NCBI RefSeq assembly: GCF_003600645.1
Contig: NZ_CP032482.1
Span: forward strand, 992,001 to 1,056,000
Direction of reading: 5' to 3'
Source: Yersinia rochesterensis
GTDB lineage: Bacteria > Pseudomonadota > Gammaproteobacteria > Enterobacterales > Enterobacteriaceae
Length of the DNA: 64,000 nucleotides
Position 1 is the stretch's first letter. The number at the start of each line of letters is the position of its first letter. The position numbers were made by a program, and so were the translations under genes. Below the pieces are notes generated by a model that worked only from the letters and a program-made list of their open reading frames with translations, did not search any database and had not been told where the DNA came from. Of the stretch, positions 29,157-44,000 are shown one piece after another.

Positions 29157-29439
29157 TATTTTTGTCACTTTTTGCAAAGGTCATGGGAACTGTGATTTAA
29201 CGTCAGGAATGGGTGTCGGGGGCTTGAATCATTGATTGTAATGCCGCATTATCGATAAGTTATATTGCCTGGATATAGTTATAAAACGCATTATTTTTGC
29301 ATTTTAGATAGGATCTCAGCGCGATAACCTAACGACATGAATCTCATCGTTTTGTGGCGATAAAGCAGAATTGAAAACGGCAGCTTGAGCTGCCGTTTGT
29401 TATTTTATCGTTCCAGACCTATTTTCGTTACAAACAGTA
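29157..29439. other. raiA-bamD spacer with bamD terminator
   Basis: No gene is seen. An inverted repeat AAACGGCAGCT/AGCTGCCGTTT at 29372-29398, about 40 bp beyond the bamD stop, is followed on the minus strand by TTTTC and probably ends bamD transcription. Confidence 0.6.
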
Positions 29440-30171
29440 TCAGGCTGGATTCGCCGCAATTATCTTGGCAACTTTGTCTGCCTCAGCATTGAGTTGCAAT
29501 TGCTTATAAGCATTTTCCATCAACGGCAACGCATCGCGAGTGGCTTGAGTATCAGGATAATCTCTTAGCATTTGTTCAACACGGTTAACTACCGCGACGT
29601 AAGCGCCTCGTTTAGTGTAATATTGCGCCACGGCCAGTTCATGCTTGGCCAGACGGTTTTTCAGGAATATTAGGCGTTTTTGCGCATCAGTTGCGTATTG
29701 GCTGTTCGGATAGCTTTGAATCAACTGGTTAAAATCGCTGAAAGCGGCTTTAGCATGTTGCGGATCGCGGTCTGAACGATCAATCCCGAAGAAGCCTTGC
29801 AATGCACTGTCATCCAGAGCCATGTCAGTCAAACCACGCATATATAAAACGTAATCGATGTTAGGATGTGTGGGATTGAGGCGCATAAAGCGATCAATTG
29901 AGGCTTGCGCCAACGGCAGATCAGCAGATTTATAATACGCATAAATCAAATCAAGCTGAACTTGTTGAGAGTAAGGCCCGAAAGGATAGCGGTTATCTAA
30001 CGCTTCTAGTTGCGTAATGGCTCCCTTAAAGTTACCGTCCTGCAGTTTTTGCTGAGCGGTAGCATAGAGCTCAGAAGGCGGGTTATCGGGAACCACGTCC
30101 TTGTTACTGGAGCAACCGGTCAGCACCAGGCTCAACGTGGCGGCAGCCACCAGATATTTCATACGCGTCAT
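29440..30171 (-). CDS. bamD: Outer membrane assembly lipoprotein BamD
   Basis: A 243-residue lipoprotein with lipobox LTGC (lipidated Cys20) and five tetratricopeptide-like repeats. BamD joins BamA in the complex that inserts beta-barrel proteins into the outer membrane and is essential in E. coli. [26 protein letters not shown] and [15 protein letters not shown] are conserved. Divergent from rluD. Confidence 0.98.
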   Translation of the reverse strand: MTRMKYLVAAATLSLVLTGCSSNKDVVPDNPPSELYATAQQKLQDGNFKGAITQLEALDNRYPFGPYSQQVQLDLIYAYYKSADLPLAQASIDRFMRLNPTHPNIDYVLYMRGLTDMALDDSALQGFFGIDRSDRDPQHAKAAFSDFNQLIQSYPNSQYATDAQKRLIFLKNRLAKHELAVAQYYTKRGAYVAVVNRVEQMLRDYPDTQATRDALPLMENAYKQLQLNAEADKVAKIIAANPA

Positions 30172-30306
30172 GACGTTTTGATTATCCTCGAAGTGTTATT
30201 CCGGGAGACTGTCCGTTAAGCTCCCGATAAAGATCTAGATACAATAGCACATTATATTAAACGGCATCGCCGTCAAAACCCAACGTTAACGAACAAGAAG
30301 CTGCAT

Positions 30307-31284
30307 ATGGCACAACAAGTACAACTCAGCGCAACGGTGGCCGAATCACAACTCGGTCAACGGTTAGATCAGGCTTTGGCCGAATTGTTCCCTGATTATT
30401 CAAGATCTCGCATAAAAGAATGGATCTTGGAAGACCGAGTCACTGTCGACGGTAAAACAATTAACAAACCTAAAGAAAAAGTGTTGGGTGGCGAGCTCGT
30501 CGCAATTGACGCGCAAATTGAGGAAGATGCCCGCTGGGCGCCTCAAGAAATCCCACTGGATATCGTCTATGAAGATAACGATATTCTGGTTATTAATAAA
30601 CCCCGCGGTTTAGTGGTGCACCCTGGGGCCGGTAATCCAGATGGCACAGTTCTGAATGCATTGCTCTATTATTATCCAGAAATCATGGATGTACCACGGG
30701 CAGGTATCGTACATCGCCTGGATAAAGATACCACCGGCTTGATGGTGGTGGCGAAAACTGTTCCGGCTCAGACTCGCTTGGTTGAAGCACTGCAAGCACG
30801 CGAAATTACCCGTGAATACGAAGCTGTGGCCATCGGCAATATGACCGCTGGCGGCAGAGTTGACGAGCCTATTTCTCGTCACTCCACCAAGCGGACACAC
30901 ATGGCGGTGCATCCGATGGGTAAACCGGCGACAACTCACTACCGTATTATGGAGCACTTCCGTGCCCATACTCGTCTGCGCTTACGTTTAGAGACGGGCC
31001 GTACGCACCAGATCCGCGTGCATATGTCCCATATCAACCATCCGCTGGTGGGTGATCAGCTTTATGGTGGCCGCCCGCGCCCACCACGCGGCGCATCGGA
31101 CTCCTTTATTGCTATTTTGCGTGGCTTTGACCGCCAGGCGCTGCATGCAACTATGCTGCGTTTGTATCATCCTATCAGTGGCATTCAAATGGAATGGCAT
31201 GCGGCATTACCAGACGATATGGTTGAGCTGATTAATGCGCTGAAAGCTGATACCGAAGAATTCAAAGATCAGATGGATTGGTAA
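30307..31284 (+). CDS. rluD: 23S rRNA pseudouridine synthase RluD
   Basis: A 325-residue synthase that modifies U1911, U1915 and U1917 of 23S helix 69. N-terminal S4 domain (QRLDQALAELFPDYSRSRIKEWI in part, about 17-80) and the RluA-type catalytic domain with HRLDKDTTGLM carrying the catalytic Asp (about 139). LETGRTHQIRVHM is the second family motif. The stop overlaps the pgeF start by one base. Confidence 0.98.
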   Translation: MAQQVQLSATVAESQLGQRLDQALAELFPDYSRSRIKEWILEDRVTVDGKTINKPKEKVLGGELVAIDAQIEEDARWAPQEIPLDIVYEDNDILVINKPRGLVVHPGAGNPDGTVLNALLYYYPEIMDVPRAGIVHRLDKDTTGLMVVAKTVPAQTRLVEALQAREITREYEAVAIGNMTAGGRVDEPISRHSTKRTHMAVHPMGKPATTHYRIMEHFRAHTRLRLRLETGRTHQIRVHMSHINHPLVGDQLYGGRPRPPRGASDSFIAILRGFDRQALHATMLRLYHPISGIQMEWHAALPDDMVELINALKADTEEFKDQMDW

Positions 31285-32015
31285 TGAACAAGCTGATACT
31301 CCCCGATTGGCCATTGCCTGCTGGCGTTAAGGCATGTAGCACGACTCGTCATGGTGGTATCAGCGAATTCCCTTATGATTCATTAAATCTTGGTACCCAT
31401 GTAGGGGATATCGCGGCGAGTGTAGCTGCAAACCGCCAATATTTAGTGGAACAAGCGGGATTGCCGCAAATGCCCGTTTGGCTTGAACAGGTACACGGCA
31501 CTCGTGTCCTGCATCTGGATGGCAAGGCTGTTTCTGATGTACAGGCTGATGCGGTCTACAGCCATGTTATTGGGCAAGTTTGTGCGGTAATGACAGCCGA
31601 TTGCTTGCCTGTGCTGTTTTGCTCGTTGGCGGGTGATGAAGTGGCCGCAGCTCATGCGGGGTGGCGTGGCCTCTGTGCCGGTGTTCTGGAACAAACGCTC
31701 ACTCAGTTCAATGCAAATCCTTCTTCTATTATTGCCTGGTTAGGCCCGGCCATTGGTCCGCAGCAGTTCGAAGTGGGCGAAGAGGTTAAACAGGCCTTTA
31801 TCAATTTTGACGCGCAATCCGCTGTTGCATTCACACCTTCCGGCTCTAAATATCTCGCCGACATCTATTTATTAGCTCGATTACGGCTACAGGCTGCGGG
31901 GGTTCACGCTATTTATGGTGGAGACCATTGCACTGTGACTGAAAATCAGCAATTTTTCTCTTATCGGCGCGATGGAATTACCGGGCGTATGGCAAGTTTA
32001 GTCTGGTTGATATAA
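31284..32015 (+). CDS. pgeF: Purine nucleoside phosphorylase/polyphenol oxidase YfiH
   Basis: A 243-residue protein of the laccase-domain family (YfiH, PgeF). It has multicopper-like His/Cys motifs (VWLEQVHGTRV, MTADCLPVLF, AAHAGWRGLCAGV) and GP-AIGPQQFEVGEEV. In E. coli it removes misincorporated L-serine from peptidoglycan precursors, and purified homologues act on purine nucleosides. The TAATG overlap with rluD fixes the start at 31284. Confidence 0.95.
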   Translation: MNKLILPDWPLPAGVKACSTTRHGGISEFPYDSLNLGTHVGDIAASVAANRQYLVEQAGLPQMPVWLEQVHGTRVLHLDGKAVSDVQADAVYSHVIGQVCAVMTADCLPVLFCSLAGDEVAAAHAGWRGLCAGVLEQTLTQFNANPSSIIAWLGPAIGPQQFEVGEEVKQAFINFDAQSAVAFTPSGSKYLADIYLLARLRLQAAGVHAIYGGDHCTVTENQQFFSYRRDGITGRMASLVWLI

Positions 32016-32081
32016 CCTATTGAATTAAGACGATCCATTGGCGCATAACATTTCATTTTGAATATTTAGTGTCAAAATAAC

Positions 32082-32110
32082 CTTGAAAATTTGAGGGATG
32101 ACCTCATCTA
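32082..32110 (+). promoter_or_regulatory. Heat-shock (sigma-32) promoter of clpB
   Basis: CTTGAAA (32082-32088) and CCTCATCTA (32102-32110) are spaced by 13 bp, fitting CTTGAAA-N11-16-CCCCATNT. It is about 40 bp upstream of clpB. Confidence 0.85.
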
Positions 32111-32147
32111 ATCTCCAGTAGCAATTTTGACCAATATTGGAGGTGTT

Positions 32148-34721
32148 ATGCGTCTGGATCGTCTTACTAGCAAATTCCAGCTTGCCCTCGCCGATGCCCA
32201 ATCTTTAGCTCTTGGGCGCGACAACCAATTTATTGAACCGTTACATTTGATGAGCGCACTGCTCAATCAGGATGGGGGGACGGTTCGCCCATTGTTGACC
32301 TCAGCGGGGGTTAATGTCGCCAATTTGCGCAGCGACATTGAGCAAGCGTTAGGTCGTCTTCCACAAGTTGAAGGGACTGGCGGTGATGTTCAACCATCAA
32401 ACGAGCTGGTTCGTGTATTGAATCTCTGTGACAAATTAGCGCAAAAACGTGCAGATAAATTTATCTCGTCAGAACTGTTTGTGCTGGCGGTACTTGAAAG
32501 CAGCGGCACCTTGACTGACATGTTAAAAGCAGTCGGTGCAACAAAAGATAAAATAAATAAGGCAATTGAAGATATGCGTGGTGGTGACAAAGTTGATGAC
32601 CAAGGTGCCGAAGACCAGCGCCAGGCATTGAAAAAATTCACTATCGACCTGACTGAGCGTGCGGAGCAAGGCAAGCTCGACCCGGTTATTGGCCGTGACG
32701 AAGAAATTCGCCGCACTATCCAGGTATTACAACGCCGGACCAAAAATAACCCAGTGTTAATTGGTGAGCCTGGTGTTGGTAAAACGGCCATTGTTGAAGG
32801 TCTGGCACAGCGAATCGTCAACGGCGAAGTGCCGGAAGGCTTGAAACATAAACGTGTGCTTTCATTAGATATGGGCGCACTGATTGCGGGTGCGAAGTAT
32901 CGCGGTGAGTTTGAAGAGCGCTTGAAAGGCGTGTTGAATGATTTATCAAAACAAGAAGGCAGTGTGATCTTGTTCATTGATGAATTGCATACCATGGTCG
33001 GCGCAGGTAAAGGCGACGGGGCGATGGATGCGGGCAACATGCTCAAACCTGCATTAGCGCGCGGTGAATTACATTGCGTTGGTGCAACGACACTCGACGA
33101 ATATCGTCAATATATAGAGAAGGATGCGGCGCTGGAGCGGCGTTTCCAGAAAGTGTATGTGGCGGAGCCGACTGTTGAAGACACTATTGCCATTCTACGC
33201 GGGCTGAAAGAGCGTTATGAACTGCATCACCATGTGCAGATAACCGACCCGGCAATTGTGGCTGCGGCAACGCTGTCGCACCGCTATATCTCGGATCGTC
33301 AGCTACCGGATAAAGCCATCGACCTTATTGACGAGGCCGGTTCCAGCATCCGTATGCAGATGGATTCAAAACCAGAATCATTGGATCGCCTGGAACGGCG
33401 AATTATCCAGTTGAAACTGGAACAGCAGGCGCTGAAGAAAGAGTCTGATGACGCCAGCAAAAAACGTCTCGAAATGCTCAACACTGAGTTAGAGCAGAAA
33501 GAACGTGAATATTCCGAGTTAGAAGAAGAGTGGAAAGCGGAAAAAGCTGCCCTCACGGGTACTCAGAATATTAAAACTGAACTGGAACAAGCCAAAATCA
33601 CTTTAGAGCAGGCTCGGCGTGTGGGTGATTTGGCTCAGATGTCAGAACTTCAGTACGGTAAAATTCCTGAGCTGGAAAAACAGCTAGCGGCGGCAACGGC
33701 GCTTGAAGGGAAAACCATGAAGTTGCTGCGTAACCGGGTAACTGAAGCAGAGATTGCAGAAGTGCTGGCGCGTTGGACGGGTATTCCAGTATCTCGCATG
33801 CTGGAAAGTGAACGCGATAAGTTGCTGCGCATGGAGGATGATCTGCATAAACGCGTGATTGGACAGGATGAAGCGGTTGAAGCTGTCTCCAATGCTATCC
33901 GTCGTAGTCGTGCTGGGTTGTCAGATCCGAATCGGCCGATTGGTTCTTTCTTATTCTTAGGGCCAACAGGGGTCGGTAAAACCGAACTGTGTAAAGCGCT
34001 GGCAATGTTCTTGTTCGACAGTGACGATGCCATGGTGCGTATCGATATGTCCGAGTTTATGGAAAAACATTCTGTTTCTCGGTTGGTTGGTGCGCCTCCA
34101 GGCTATGTAGGCTATGAAGAAGGTGGGTATTTGACGGAAGCTGTACGCCGTCGTCCTTATTCTGTCATTCTGCTGGATGAAGTGGAAAAAGCGCATCCGG
34201 ATGTATTCAACATACTCTTGCAGGTGTTGGATGATGGGCGCTTGACTGACGGGCAGGGCAGAACGGTCGACTTCCGTAATACAGTAGTCATCATGACCTC
34301 GAATCTCGGTTCAGATTTGATTCAGGAACGTTTCGGTGAAAGAAGTTATGCCGAAATGAAAGAAATGGTGATGGAAGTTGTTACTCATCACTTCCGCCCT
34401 GAATTTATCAACCGTATAGATGAGGTTGTTGTCTTCCATCCGTTAGGTCGCGCGCATCTGGCTTCTATTGCCAGCATCCAACTGGCGCGTCTATACAAAC
34501 GTCTGGAAGAACGTGGCTATCAGGTCACCATTACTCAGCCTGCGTTGGAGTTCTTGGGTGAAACTGGTTTCGACCCTGTTTATGGTGCGCGGCCATTGAA
34601 ACGCGCTATTCAACAGGAAATCGAGAATCCATTGGCGCAACAGATACTTTCCGGCAAATTAATACCGGGAGTTCCAGTAACTCTGGATGTAGAAAATGGG
34701 CATATCATTGCTAAACAGTAA
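32148..34721 (+). CDS. clpB: Disaggregating chaperone ClpB
   Basis: An 857-residue Hsp100 ATPase, the same length as the E. coli protein. N domain at 1-145, NBD1 with Walker A GEPGVGKT near 206-213, a coiled-coil M domain at about 410-525 (heptads such as [15 protein letters not shown]), and NBD2 with GPTGVGKT near 605-612. It threads aggregated proteins, working with DnaK. The start [10 protein letters not shown] at 32148 has GGAGG 5 bp upstream; an earlier in-frame start at 32127 is not needed. Confidence 0.99.
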   Translation: MRLDRLTSKFQLALADAQSLALGRDNQFIEPLHLMSALLNQDGGTVRPLLTSAGVNVANLRSDIEQALGRLPQVEGTGGDVQPSNELVRVLNLCDKLAQKRADKFISSELFVLAVLESSGTLTDMLKAVGATKDKINKAIEDMRGGDKVDDQGAEDQRQALKKFTIDLTERAEQGKLDPVIGRDEEIRRTIQVLQRRTKNNPVLIGEPGVGKTAIVEGLAQRIVNGEVPEGLKHKRVLSLDMGALIAGAKYRGEFEERLKGVLNDLSKQEGSVILFIDELHTMVGAGKGDGAMDAGNMLKPALARGELHCVGATTLDEYRQYIEKDAALERRFQKVYVAEPTVEDTIAILRGLKERYELHHHVQITDPAIVAAATLSHRYISDRQLPDKAIDLIDEAGSSIRMQMDSKPESLDRLERRIIQLKLEQQALKKESDDASKKRLEMLNTELEQKEREYSELEEEWKAEKAALTGTQNIKTELEQAKITLEQARRVGDLAQMSELQYGKIPELEKQLAAATALEGKTMKLLRNRVTEAEIAEVLARWTGIPVSRMLESERDKLLRMEDDLHKRVIGQDEAVEAVSNAIRRSRAGLSDPNRPIGSFLFLGPTGVGKTELCKALAMFLFDSDDAMVRIDMSEFMEKHSVSRLVGAPPGYVGYEEGGYLTEAVRRRPYSVILLDEVEKAHPDVFNILLQVLDDGRLTDGQGRTVDFRNTVVIMTSNLGSDLIQERFGERSYAEMKEMVMEVVTHHFRPEFINRIDEVVVFHPLGRAHLASIASIQLARLYKRLEERGYQVTITQPALEFLGETGFDPVYGARPLKRAIQQEIENPLAQQILSGKLIPGVPVTLDVENGHIIAKQ

Positions 34722-34735
34722 TGGTTAATGCTTGA

Positions 34736-34761
34736 GGGGGCGAGAAATCGCCCCCTTTTTG
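34736..34761 (+). terminator. Terminator of clpB
   Basis: GGGGGCGA/TCGCCCCC hairpin followed by TTTTT, 14 bp after the clpB stop. Confidence 0.93.
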
Positions 34762-34832
34762 TTGTCTTTTTCGCCGTAATTGGTGTTTTTGCCGTATTAA
34801 TGAGCGGTTGAAAAGTTTTTTCAAATTAGGGG

Positions 34833-34860
34833 TTGCAGCCTGTCAGGAACTCCCTATAAT
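34833..34860 (+). promoter_or_regulatory. rRNA promoter P1
   Basis: TTGCAG and TATAAT with 16-bp spacing, followed by the GCGCCTCC discriminator found at rrn P1 promoters, with an A/T-rich UP-like stretch upstream (AAAAGTTTTTTCAAATT). Confidence 0.92.
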
Positions 34861-34952
34861 GCGCCTCCACTGACCGGGAACAACGAAACACACTTCGCCG
34901 GGTCAGGAAGAGAAAAGAATGATTTTGACTTCGAAAGAAAACAAATAAATCC

Positions 34953-34980
34953 TTGACTCTTCAGCGGGAAAGCGTATTAT
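34953..34980 (+). promoter_or_regulatory. rRNA promoter P2
   Basis: TTGACT and TATTAT with 16-bp spacing, 120 bp after P1, followed by CTGCCTCCCGCG. Confidence 0.9.
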
Positions 34981-35031
34981 CTGCCTCCCGCGTTACCGTA
35001 AGATTCGCCGAAAGGCAAACGGGTAACGAAC

Positions 35032-35043
35032 GCTCTTTAACAA
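35032..35043 (+). promoter_or_regulatory. Leader boxA antitermination site
   Basis: GCTCTTTAACAA matches the rRNA boxA that loads NusB/S10 and the antitermination complex. A second boxA (TGCTCTTTAACAA) is in the 16S-23S spacer at 37058-37070. Confidence 0.93.
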
Positions 35044-35230
35044 TTTATCAGACAATCTGTGTGGGCACTCGCAAGACGATATCGAAGCCTGTTTCGACAG
35101 GCAGAAGAAATATCAAAGTCTTGAAGAGTGACCAAAGCAGTACACATTTGAACTTCGGTTCGAATGCATATTTGCAGAAAGTAATCTTTGAGCATCGCTA
35201 TGTTAACTCATAGCAAATCAAACAAATCTT

Positions 35231-36773
<1,543 letters not shown>

Positions 36774-36908
36774 CCTAACGATACGCATTGCGTAGTGTCC
36801 ACACAGATTGTCTGATGAATGTAAATGAGCAAGAGCACCTGTTGATGTCGTGAGTTTCGACTCATGCTGATGCGAAACGGTTAGATTTCGGTTTAATCGG
36901 AACTTCGT

Positions 36909-36984
36909 GTCCCCATCGTCTAGAGGCCTAGGACACTGCCCTTTCACGGCTGTAACAGGGGTTCGAATCCCCTTGGGGACGCCA
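36909..36984 (+). tRNA. tRNA-Glu(UUC) in the 16S-23S spacer
   Basis: A 76-nt tRNA with acceptor GTCCCCA/TGGGGAC, anticodon TTC at 36943-36945 and encoded CCA. A single spacer tRNA-Glu is the rrnB/C/E/G type of E. coli. Confidence 0.98.
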
Positions 36985-37209
36985 ATCCGATAATGTGTGA
37001 AAGACATTATCAACTGAATATCTTAAAGATGACTTTACCAAGTCGTGTTTAAGATATTGCTCTTTAACAATCTGGAACAAGCTGAAAATTGAAACAATAC
37101 AGCTGAAACTTATCTCTCCGTAGATGTACTGAGATAAGGATTAACCTGTATTAGAGTCTCTCAAATAATCGCAATGCAAGTTGTCTGCAAAGACACCTTC
37201 GGGTTGTGA

Positions 37210-40116
<2,907 letters not shown>

Positions 40117-40229
40117 ACAACACCGAAGGTGTTTTGGTGATTTGAGAGAAATTAAGATTTTCAGCGAAGTTCCGAGATTGGATTAGCTGGCTGTGTGATA
40201 TTGCATAGCGGGTTAATTGAAACAGAATT

Positions 40230-40349
40230 TGCCTGGCGGCCATAGCGCGGTGGACCCACCTGACTCCATGCCGAACTCAGAAGTGAAACGCCGTAGCGCC
40301 GATGGTAGTGTGGGGTCTCCCCATGCGAGAGTAGGACACTGCCAGGCAT
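40230..40349 (+). rRNA. rrf: 5S ribosomal RNA
   Basis: 120 nt from TGCCTGGCGGCC to ACTGCCAGGCAT, with the CCGAACTCAGAAGTGAAACG core. Ends pair as in enterobacterial 5S. Confidence 0.98.
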
Positions 40350-40386
40350 CAAACACGAGTTATCAGAATGACATCTGGTGACTAAC

Positions 40387-40407
40387 AAAATCGCCAAAGG
40401 CGGTTTT
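40387..40407 (+). terminator. Hairpin between 5S and tRNA-Asp
   Basis: AAAATCGCC-AAA-GGCGGTTTT, a 9-bp stem (one wobble) with only four T, so a weak terminator or a processing site before the distal tRNA. Confidence 0.5.
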
Positions 40408-40472
40408 GCATAGCGCGGAGCGCTGGCCCTGTAGAGGGTAAGTATCGGGAAGATACACGTAAAAGAATCGGT

Positions 40473-40549
40473 GGAGCGGTAGTTCAGTTGGTTAGAATAC
40501 CTGCCTGTCACGCAGGGGGTCGCGGGTTCGAGCCCCGTCCGTTCCGCCA
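40473..40549 (+). tRNA. aspU: tRNA-Asp(GUC), distal to the rRNA operon
   Basis: A 77-nt tRNA with acceptor GGAGCGG/CCGTTCC, anticodon GTC at 40507-40509 and encoded CCA. A tRNA-Asp after 5S and before dkgB is the arrangement of E. coli rrnH-aspU; the symbol is by position. Confidence 0.97.
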
Positions 40550-40557
40550 CTTATTGC

Positions 40558-40592
40558 AAAGACCCTGAATCCTAGATTCAGGGTCTTTTTGC
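40558..40592 (+). terminator. Terminator of the rRNA operon
   Basis: AAAGACCCTGAATC/GATTCAGGGTCTTT (14 bp) with a short loop, then TTGCATT, 9 bp after tRNA-Asp. Confidence 0.9.
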
Positions 40593-40903
40593 ATTCCAAC
40601 AGTTGTTAATATTTTTTGCCTCTTCCTCTCTAGATTTCCACTCCTAAGTATTCTCTTATCTTAGTCACTGAATATCCCACTTATGCAATGGCCACATAAC
40701 TCCGTTTAACTGAATACATTTAGCTTATTGAGTGTGATATTTGATTTATAATCATAAGTATTATGCTTAATACCCCATTTTTTGTTGGTAAAACTCTTGT
40801 CATAATTAATTTAGTTTTTCATCAGCCCCATGATTTACGACGGCATGAAAATTCTTAATTACTTTTCAAGATACACTTACCATCAAAAAAATAAGGAATG
40901 ATA
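40593..40903. other. Gene-free AT-rich gap before dkgB
   Basis: A 311-bp stretch, clearly AT-rich. No ORF, repeat or RNA is recognised. It must hold the dkgB promoter, but no convincing -35/-10 pair stands out. AAGGA is 7-8 bp before the dkgB start. Confidence 0.5.
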
Positions 40904-41707
40904 ATGAGCATACCTGTATTCGGGCTTGGAACTTTTCGTCTTCAAGATCAAGTGGTTATAGATTCAGTTAACCAAGCATTGAAATTAGGTTATCGTGCAA
41001 TCGATACAGCACAAATATATGAAAATGAAGCTGCAGTTGGTCAAGCTATCGCAGAAAGTGGGGTAAAACGTGATGAGTTGTTTATCACGACCAAGATTTG
41101 GGTGGCGAATTTAGCGCAAGGGAAATTAATTCCAAGCCTGCAAGAGAGTTTACAGAAGCTGAAAACTGATTATGTAGATTTAACATTGATTCACTGGCCG
41201 TCACCAAATGATGAAGTCTCTGTTGCTGAGTCTATGGCTGAGCTAATGAAAGCCAAAGAATTGGGATTAACGCGCCAGATTGGTATCTCTAACTTCACCA
41301 TTGATTTAATGCGGCAGGCTATAGCAGCAGTGGGGGCTGAGGAAATCGCAACTAACCAAATTGAATTATCCCCATTATTGCAAAACCGTAAGGTTGTTGA
41401 GTTCGCTCAGATAAATGGCATTGCAATAACTTCTTATATGACATTGGCTTATGGCAAGGCATTAGAAGAGCCGATCATCAAGACCATTGCTGAGCAGTGC
41501 GGTGCTACACCTGCACAGGTTATTTTAAGCTGGGCAATGCAATTGGGCTACAGTGTTATTCCTTCATCAACGAAAGTGGCTAATTTAGCCAGCAATCTGT
41601 TAGCTCGTGATTTACACCTAAGCGCAGAAGATATGGCGCTAATTGCTACGCTAGATCGCGAGGAGCGTTTGGTTAGCCCTGATGGTCTGGCACCAAAGTG
41701 GGACTAA
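40904..41707 (+). CDS. dkgB: 2,5-didehydrogluconate reductase B (aldo-keto reductase)
   Basis: A 267-residue NADPH-dependent aldo-keto reductase, the same length as E. coli DkgB. The catalytic residues lie in [11 protein letters not shown] (Asp and Tyr), ITTKIW (Lys) and [10 protein letters not shown] (His). [11 protein letters not shown] is the cofactor-binding motif. It reduces 2,5-diketo-gluconate and also methylglyoxal and other aldehydes. The start at 40904 is preferred over 40898 for spacing to AAGG and alignment. Confidence 0.95.
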   Translation: MSIPVFGLGTFRLQDQVVIDSVNQALKLGYRAIDTAQIYENEAAVGQAIAESGVKRDELFITTKIWVANLAQGKLIPSLQESLQKLKTDYVDLTLIHWPSPNDEVSVAESMAELMKAKELGLTRQIGISNFTIDLMRQAIAAVGAEEIATNQIELSPLLQNRKVVEFAQINGIAITSYMTLAYGKALEEPIIKTIAEQCGATPAQVILSWAMQLGYSVIPSSTKVANLASNLLARDLHLSAEDMALIATLDREERLVSPDGLAPKWD

Positions 41708-41747
41708 CTACAGCAATAAACTGAGCCACCTCACATGGGGTGGTTTT

Positions 41748-42650
41748 TTATTTTGTAGAGCTGATTGATATCAGGCGATCATTGATAAAATCAATAAAAC
41801 AGCGCAGCCGATTACTGACAGCCTGGTCACTGTAATACACGGCATTAATCGGCATTGCGACTGGCAAAGTGTGCTCTTGAAGTATCGGTATCAAATCTCC
41901 ACGTTGTAGATCCTGCTGGATCATGAAATCTGATAGGCAGGCAATACCATTCCCCTCAAGACACAGGCGGCGCTGAGTTTCTCCATTATTTGATGTCAAA
42001 TCTGAATTAATTTCATAAAGTTGCCCATCAGCTCCAGCTAAAGGCCAGCGATTTAATGCGGGTAAGTCATTAAACCCTAAGCATAAATGATACTGTAAAT
42101 CCGCTACTGTCTGTGGCGTACCATGCTGCTTCAAGTATGCCGGTGAGGCCAGAATATGGCGATAACTGGTCATTAGTTTTCTGGCTCGCAAAGTTGAGTC
42201 CTGTAAAGTCCCCACCCTGATAGCAATATCTACTTTTCTCTCGATAAGATTGATGAATGTTTCAGATGAAACCAGCGATAAAGTCACCAAAGGATAGCGC
42301 TGACGAAACTCAGCCATCAATGGCGCGATAATATGCAGTACTACTGGAGTAGAGGCATCAATACGAAGTAATCCTTTAGGATTCAATTGATTATCTAGGA
42401 TTTCATTCTCTGCTGTCGCCATCTCACGCAAAATATTTTGTACCCGCCGAAAATAGTGCTCACCTTCTTGAGTCAGACTGATTTGCCTAGTGGTGCGATT
42501 GAGTAAAGTGACACCCAGCTTATTCTCCAACTTCTTTACTGTTCGGCTTACTACTGAATTTGCTTGTTCAAGCTGCTCTGCTGCACGGCTGAAGCTGCCA
42601 CATTCCACCACTGTTACAAAGGTAATCAGTTCATCTGAGTTTGCTTTCAT
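41748..42650 (-). CDS. yafC: LysR-type regulator YafC
   Basis: A 300-residue LysR-family regulator: N-terminal winged helix ([43 protein letters not shown] read in part) and a periplasmic-binding-like effector domain ([22 protein letters not shown]). It corresponds to E. coli YafC. ATG at 42650 has GGAG at 8 bp; the GTG three codons earlier is less likely. It is divergent from an MFS gene it may control. Confidence 0.9.
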   Translation of the reverse strand: MKANSDELITFVTVVECGSFSRAAEQLEQANSVVSRTVKKLENKLGVTLLNRTTRQISLTQEGEHYFRRVQNILREMATAENEILDNQLNPKGLLRIDASTPVVLHIIAPLMAEFRQRYPLVTLSLVSSETFINLIERKVDIAIRVGTLQDSTLRARKLMTSYRHILASPAYLKQHGTPQTVADLQYHLCLGFNDLPALNRWPLAGADGQLYEINSDLTSNNGETQRRLCLEGNGIACLSDFMIQQDLQRGDLIPILQEHTLPVAMPINAVYYSDQAVSNRLRCFIDFINDRLISISSTK

Positions 42651-42769
42651 TGTTGCCACTCCAGCAAAAATATTTTGATATTTTGAGCATTTTTGTCATT
42701 TAAACATAGGCACATAATAGCCGCTATCAAATTGACTTGTTTTTCATTAACTGTTTTCTGGAGTCGATA

Positions 42770-43951
42770 ATGCCGCTCGCTTTACTGGCACTGACCATCA
42801 GTGCATTCGCTATTGGTACCACAGAATTTGTTATTGTCGGATTGGTGCCGACGATCGCCGAACAACTGGGCGTTTCTGTCCCTTCCGCCGGTTTATTAGT
42901 CTCAATTTACGCATTGGGGGTGGCGATTGGTGCTCCGGTGCTGACTGCATTAACAGGGCGAATTCCGCGTAAAATGTTATTGATTGGTCTTATGGTTTTG
43001 TTCACGTTAGGCAACTTATTAGCATGGCAATCACCGGGTTATGAATCATTGGTTATCGCTCGTTTATTAACCGGCTTGGCGCACGGGGTATTTTTCTCAA
43101 TAGGGTCGACTATTGCAACCAGTCTGGTGCCCAAAGAGAAGGCCGCCTCGGCTATCGCTATTATGTTTGGCGGCTTGACTGTAGCACTGGTGACTGGGGT
43201 TCCATTAGGGACATTCATTGGGCAGTATTTTGGCTGGCGTGAAACTTTTCTTGCAGTATCACTGATTGGGATTATTGCCATTATCGCCAGTGCTATTTTG
43301 GTGCCAAGTAATATTCCCAATAAAGCTTCAGCCACGATAAAACAACAGTTTCAGGTAGTTACCCACCCACGTTTATTGTTGATTTATGCTATTACGGCAT
43401 TAGGATACGGCGGTTTCTTTGCCATGTTTACTTTCCTTGCTCCGGTCATGCAAGAGTTGGCTGGCTTCTCGGCTGCCGCTGTGAGCTGGATTTTGTTGGC
43501 GTATGGGGTGTCAGTCGTGTTTGGTAATATCTGGGGGGGGAAACTGGCCGATCGCTATGGCGCAGTGCCTGCTTTGAGCTTTATTTTTACTGCATTGGCT
43601 GGTTTGTTATTTGTTTTCCAGTTCAGTGCCAACCACAGTGTTGCAGCACTGATTACCTTGCTAATTATGGGGATTTTCGCTTTCGGTAATGTCCCCGGTT
43701 TACAGGTTTATGTGGTGCAAAAGGCGGAGGAATATACACCATATGCGGTTGATATCGCCTCTGGTTTGAATATCGCAGCATTTAACATAGGTATTGCGTT
43801 AGGGTCAATTCTTGGTGGGCAGGCGGTTACTCGAGTTGGTTTAGCGCAGACACCATGGATCGGTGGAGTTATCGTCATCGCTGCATTATTACTGGTAAGA
43901 CTAAGTGGTGAGCTGGATAAAAAACACTCAAGTCAGGTTGCTACAAACTAG
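42770..43951 (+). CDS. MFS drug:H+ antiporter-like transporter
   Basis: A 393-residue protein with 12 membrane segments, of the DHA1 (AraJ/YdhP-like) group: FAIGTTEFVIVGLVPTIAEQ at the first segment, RIPRKMLL in loop 2-3, and motif GGLTVALVTGVPLGTFIGQ in segment 5. Members export sugars, drugs or nucleosides; the substrate here is unknown. GGAG lies 7 bp before ATG 42770. Divergence from yafC suggests regulation by it. Its terminator is interrupted by the second IS. Confidence 0.88.
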   Translation: MPLALLALTISAFAIGTTEFVIVGLVPTIAEQLGVSVPSAGLLVSIYALGVAIGAPVLTALTGRIPRKMLLIGLMVLFTLGNLLAWQSPGYESLVIARLLTGLAHGVFFSIGSTIATSLVPKEKAASAIAIMFGGLTVALVTGVPLGTFIGQYFGWRETFLAVSLIGIIAIIASAILVPSNIPNKASATIKQQFQVVTHPRLLLIYAITALGYGGFFAMFTFLAPVMQELAGFSAAAVSWILLAYGVSVVFGNIWGGKLADRYGAVPALSFIFTALAGLLFVFQFSANHSVAALITLLIMGIFAFGNVPGLQVYVVQKAEEYTPYAVDIASGLNIAAFNIGIALGSILGGQAVTRVGLAQTPWIGGVIVIAALLLVRLSGELDKKHSSQVATN

Positions 43952-43961
43952 TTTCCACATT

Positions 43962-43975
43962 AAGCCCGCCTTGCG
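43962..43975 (+). terminator. Left half of the split MFS-gene terminator with 9-bp target duplication
   Basis: Joining this to sequence after 45284 restores AAGCCCGC-CTT-GCGGGCTT, a perfect 8-bp stem with a triloop, followed by CTTTGTT. CGCCTTGCG occurs at 43967-43975 and 45276-45284. Confidence 0.82.
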
Positions 43976-44000
43976 CTGAGGGATCCCCACTAATTCAGCG

